NCBI GenBank assembly: GCA_018668095.1
Contig: JABIQF010000092.1
Coordinates: 1-8,553 of the forward strand
Direction of reading: 5' to 3'
Origin: Cellvibrionales bacterium
Lineage (GTDB): Bacteria > Pseudomonadota > Gammaproteobacteria > Pseudomonadales > UBA7434
Length of the DNA stretch: 8,553 bases
The notes beneath the pieces were generated by a model. It had not been told where the DNA came from, searched no databases, and saw only the letters and a program-made list of their open reading frames with translations. How positions within the stretch are numbered: the stretch's first letter is position 1; each line of letters opens with the position of its first letter. Positions 7,301 through 8,553 of this stretch are shown piece after piece. The position numbers were made by a program, and so were the translations under genes.

Positions 7301-7561
7301 AATGCGGTTATACACTCATGTAAACGCCGCTTTAGGGCTATATTAATCACCTCTTTAACCACATTTTTCGGTTTATTTCCGATGTTATTAGAAAGCAGCC
7401 TACAGGCTCAGGTCATACAGCCTATGGCAATATCACTGGCGTTCGGTATTGTCTTTGCAACAGTGATTACCCTTTTACTAATACCCTGCTTATTTGTTAT
7501 TTTGAATGACTTCAAACAATCAAAACCAGAACTGCTGGTTAATAAACCAGCCACAATTTAA
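4379..7561 (+). CDS. RND-family inner-membrane efflux permease (AcrB/HAE type)
   Basis: The 1060-residue product is a full-length proton-driven RND pump (AcrB is 1049) working as a trimer with the adaptor encoded just upstream. TM1 is near 34-52. TM2-TM6 fall within about 357-502, TM7 near 556-580 and TM8-TM12 within about 886-1038. The two large periplasmic loops lie between TM1/TM2 and TM7/TM8, showing the usual internal duplication. TM4 carries the proton-relay pair Asp419-Asp420 in GIMVDDAIIIGES. TM10 reads GVAVNDSLILTDAV, so Asn954-Asp955 stand where AcrB has Lys940-Asn941. The substrate class is open: the CusA-type metal signature was not recognised, so drugs, lipids or other small molecules are all possible. 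The frame is intact. A small perfect hairpin (7534-7551) overlaps the last codons. The gene is probably co-transcribed with the adaptor gene. Confidence 0.93.
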   Translation: MSDLPSNDRADLPHENAKVQSNDIVSWFARNHVAANLLMIFIIVIGLISLSKIQRELQPDLNIEAIQVTMAYPGAAPEEVEQGVTSKIEEAIKDITGIEKISSYSHEGLSTINVNLLPGFQVSTLLDQIKNRIDGISNLPDLTETAAIEQIEMKFPVIQLQVSGDLEEKQLNKILRGIKEDILAFPEISSAELFGLRDYEISIEVSEVALKKYKLTLRDIAFAINRSSVDMAGGAIQSNTGDILLRTQGQAFNQQDFNQIVLRSFADGSRLYLSDVAYVRDAFSQRSKLTLFDGEYGAGLMIYAVGDQDVIDTTDVIKRYVEDKKLTLADNIELTYWQDFSHYIKERMQLMSKNLTIGALLVFLILLIFLNFNLAFWVMAGLPVCFLGTVTLMQMNGINVSLNMISLFGFITVLGIMVDDAIIIGESIDSTTKEEGHNLNAVIKGVKRVAIPATFGVLTTVVSFAPTVTLDSVFAPFPAAMGWVVILCLLFSLIESKLILPAHIAHSRLTQLPLLDSISQRTNRFSTRTNEKLDQFIEQLYLPFLKQCIVHRYTTLATFIAGLIITGGIIASGIVLLVVMPNVPSEILGAKIEMIEGTPDSQTHAAVAKVTEALYQANSDYIEASGDKNGFIKHTYSWGSPGDSAEFMLELTKVEHRSIDSYEIIQRWRENAGAITGTKSLVFRAAEEMIGDPISFNVSADTREALVAATAELLEIISRYEGVFDAKSSLNNQVDELKLDIKPSAEALGLSLSDLGSQVRDAFYGIETQRIQRGTDEVKVMVRYPRDDRKSLADLDSMFIRTDAGDTVPFYSVADITSQPSYASIEKINGRRAVNISAKVDKLNFNPDAISRQIMDNDFPKLLAKYPSLRFEMDGETKDSADIVNGLAQGFLLAIIVVYALLAIPLKSYSQPLIIMSIIPFSLIGAIAGHLIMDTAFSMMSFFGVIALIGVAVNDSLILTDAVNRHLASGHSVLNAVIHSCKRRFRAILITSLTTFFGLFPMLLESSLQAQVIQPMAISLAFGIVFATVITLLLIPCLFVILNDFKQSKPELLVNKPATI
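7534..7551 (+). other. Hairpin at the end of the permease gene
   Basis: GCTGGTT (7534-7540) and AACCAGC (7545-7551) form a perfect 7-base stem with loop AATA, just before the stop codon. No U-run follows, so it is not a standard intrinsic terminator. It could slow 3' decay or weaken read-through into exbD. Confidence 0.35.
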
Positions 7562-7707
7562 CGTTTGAACGCGATACCTGAGGCAAAAGCCCTTTTATTT
7601 CATGCGGTAAATCTATAACATACGCGGCCTGAACAGGGCCCTAGGTAGAGAGATCACCAATCACGATAAGCCCCTTATCATTGATAGCCATTGAGTTGGA
7701 GTAGTTC

Positions 7708-8124
7708 ATGTCACGCACACGTCACGCAGCAGCAAATGAAGAAGAATCCGAAATCGATTTAACACCGATGCTCGATGTTGTCTTTATCATGTTGATATTC
7801 TTTATTGTTACCGCTTCATTTATTAAAGAGTATGGTCTTGAAATTAACCGTCCAGACGACGCACCTGAAGTCGATATTCCCACTGAGAACCAAAATGTTT
7901 TAATCAACATTAATGCTTCGAGTGAAATATTGGTTGATAATCGTCGTGTTGATGTACGCTCGGTTCGCTCGGTCATTCAGCGTAAATTGGCTGAGAATCC
8001 TAAGGGTTCAGTTATTATTAGTGCGCACTCTGAGGCAAAAGCAAATACTTATGCAGCAGTAGCTGATGCGGCTCAGCAGGCGAAAGAGGGTATTGCTATT
8101 ACGCTGGTGGTTAAAGAAGAATAA
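7708..8124 (+). CDS. exbD: ExbD/TolR-family proton-channel subunit (TonB2-type ExbD), orphan
   Basis: The 138-residue protein has the standard layout: a short cytoplasmic start, one membrane helix (about 22-42) and a periplasmic domain. The signature IDLTPMLDVVFIMLIFF (16-32) carries Asp23, equivalent to the essential Asp25 of E. coli ExbD and Asp23 of TolR. The following YGLEINRPDDAPE and the closing GIAITLVVKEE agree with ExbD2 proteins of marine TonB2 systems. Such proteins work with an ExbB partner to turn proton flow into motion of TonB, powering outer-membrane uptake. Here no exbB, tonB or receptor gene is adjacent: upstream is the RND permease gene (146-base gap), downstream a terminator. 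Partners must be encoded elsewhere, or it serves another motor. The ATG has GGAG (7698-7701) 6 bases upstream. The gap holds GATAAG-CCC-CTTATC (7665-7679) and a lone TATAAC (7614-7619), but no full promoter I would defend. TolR is a less likely alternative name. Confidence 0.9.
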   Translation: MSRTRHAAANEEESEIDLTPMLDVVFIMLIFFIVTASFIKEYGLEINRPDDAPEVDIPTENQNVLININASSEILVDNRRVDVRSVRSVIQRKLAENPKGSVIISAHSEAKANTYAAVADAAQQAKEGIAITLVVKEE

Positions 8125-8148
8125 GGCTGGTTGCTAGTTTGGATTTAG

Positions 8149-8177
8149 ACCCGGTGGCGGAAGTCATCGGGTTTTTT
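8149..8177 (+). terminator. Intrinsic terminator after exbD
   Basis: ACCCGGTG (8149-8156) pairs with CATCGGGT (8165-8172), with one G-U wobble and an 8-base loop, and runs straight into six T residues (8172-8177). It begins 24 bases after the exbD stop, in the right orientation. Confidence 0.85.
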
Positions 8178-8372
8178 ATTGGGTGATAGAAAAGTTTTTT
8201 CTTTCGACTTTTTTAAAGGTCAAGATCAAAGAGCTCGGCTTTTAGAATTTTAATCGTTGTTTTTTTTGAATGTTTGCTTTTTTGAGTTTTAAAGTCAAGG
8301 CCATCGGAGTTGCTCTTAGTGCTAGTCCGATATTTTTTTCTGCTTGGTTTGTTTAGGTTTTCTATTAAGACC
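8178..8372. other. T-rich non-coding stretch left of the hairpin element
   Basis: Runs of T on the plus strand (for example near 8194, 8207, 8258 and 8332) dominate. No gene with a believable start is seen on either strand. The minus-strand open frame crossing it translates here to a Lys/Ser-rich low-complexity string, which is what A-rich DNA gives by chance. Confidence 0.5.
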
Positions 8373-8445
8373 GTCGGGGGTGGCCCGACATGCCAGTCAC
8401 TTTTTTCAACAGCAAAAAAAGTAACCAAAAATGCCGCAAACTGGC
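8373..8445. repeat. Nested hairpin element of a likely interspersed intergenic family
   Basis: Three inverted repeats lie together. GTCGGG (8373-8378) pairs with CCCGAC (8384-8389) over a 5-base loop. GTCACTTTTTT (8396-8406) pairs with the AAAAAAGTAAC half (8415-8425), with one mismatch. GCCAG (8392-8396) with CTGGC (8441-8445) can close around the second. The 'GTCACTTT...AAAGTAACCAAAA' core resembles an intergenic repeat I remember from many Pseudomonas, Shewanella and marine gammaproteobacterial genomes, often mis-called as small proteins containing a phrase like AAFLVTFFAVEKSD. Only one copy is in this window, so repetition is remembered rather than shown. It may act as a bidirectional terminator or a passive mobile repeat. 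Confidence 0.55.
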
Positions 8446-8553
8446 GAAGTTTGATCTCGAGATAACCTATTCGCTTTGGGATAGCCTTATCCAATACACC
8501 TTGGCAGCGCCTACTAGAATCATTTTCATTCGACATAATTGATCGTCAGAATC

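Noticed and set aside
7665..7690. A Fur-box-like stretch upstream of exbD
   Set aside because: Best alignment to the 19-base Fur consensus gave about 8 matches, near chance. The GATAAG-CCC-CTTATC inverted repeat is noted under exbD instead.
8213..8536. A 107-codon open frame on the minus strand
   Set aside because: It has no ribosome binding site, one half is low-complexity Lys/Ser from A-rich DNA, and the AAFLVTFFAVEKSD part comes from the hairpin element. It is most likely a false gene over a repeat.
1..8553. CRISPR array, tRNA, rRNA, insertion sequence or phage genes
   Set aside because: No regular spaced repeats, cloverleaf-like sequence, ribosomal segments, transposase or phage genes were recognised on either strand.

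Overview
The window looks like chromosomal DNA of a marine-type gammaproteobacterium. The grounds are a DapA that keeps Escherichia coli residue numbering through the catalytic lysine, a DUF3806-type exported protein of the kind known in Pseudomonas and relatives, a TonB2-type ExbD, an RND efflux pair, and an intergenic element of the 'GTCACTTTTTT...AAAAAAAGTAAC' type that recurs in many gammaproteobacteria. Base composition is uneven: a dapA line I counted is 33/60 G+C, while two lines of the spacer before the efflux operon are 16/60 and 13/60. A more exact taxon is not supported.

Left part (1-2044). dapA lies on the minus strand and ends in a 15-base tandem repeat that repeats its last five codons, stop included. 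About 85 bases further on, a possible start of the next minus-strand gene runs off the window; bamC is the usual follower of dapA. Upstream of dapA is a gene-free spacer of about 400 bases, then a plus-strand gene for a small exported DUF3806-like protein.

Middle part (2045-7561). A minus-strand gene encodes a regulator resembling KorA/TrfB, a family best known from IncP plasmids, with a Ser/Arg/Lys-rich tail. It is separated by about 500 very AT-rich bases from a divergent plus-strand operon encoding a periplasmic adaptor and a 1060-residue RND permease. The spacer holds a perfect 12+12 base inverted repeat near the regulator and a TATAAT-type promoter near the adaptor. The layout suggests, but does not prove, that the regulator controls itself and the pump. 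No outer-membrane channel gene is present, so a TolC-like protein would have to come from elsewhere.

Right part (7562-8553). An ExbD/TolR-family gene stands alone, without exbB or tonB beside it, and is closed by a convincing intrinsic terminator. The last ~370 bases hold no credible gene. They contain a nested hairpin element that produces a misleading 107-codon open frame on the minus strand.

No clearly new biological system is visible. The items most worth a second look are the KorA-like regulator paired with an efflux operon, the palindrome between them, the orphan ExbD, and the hairpin repeat at the right end.
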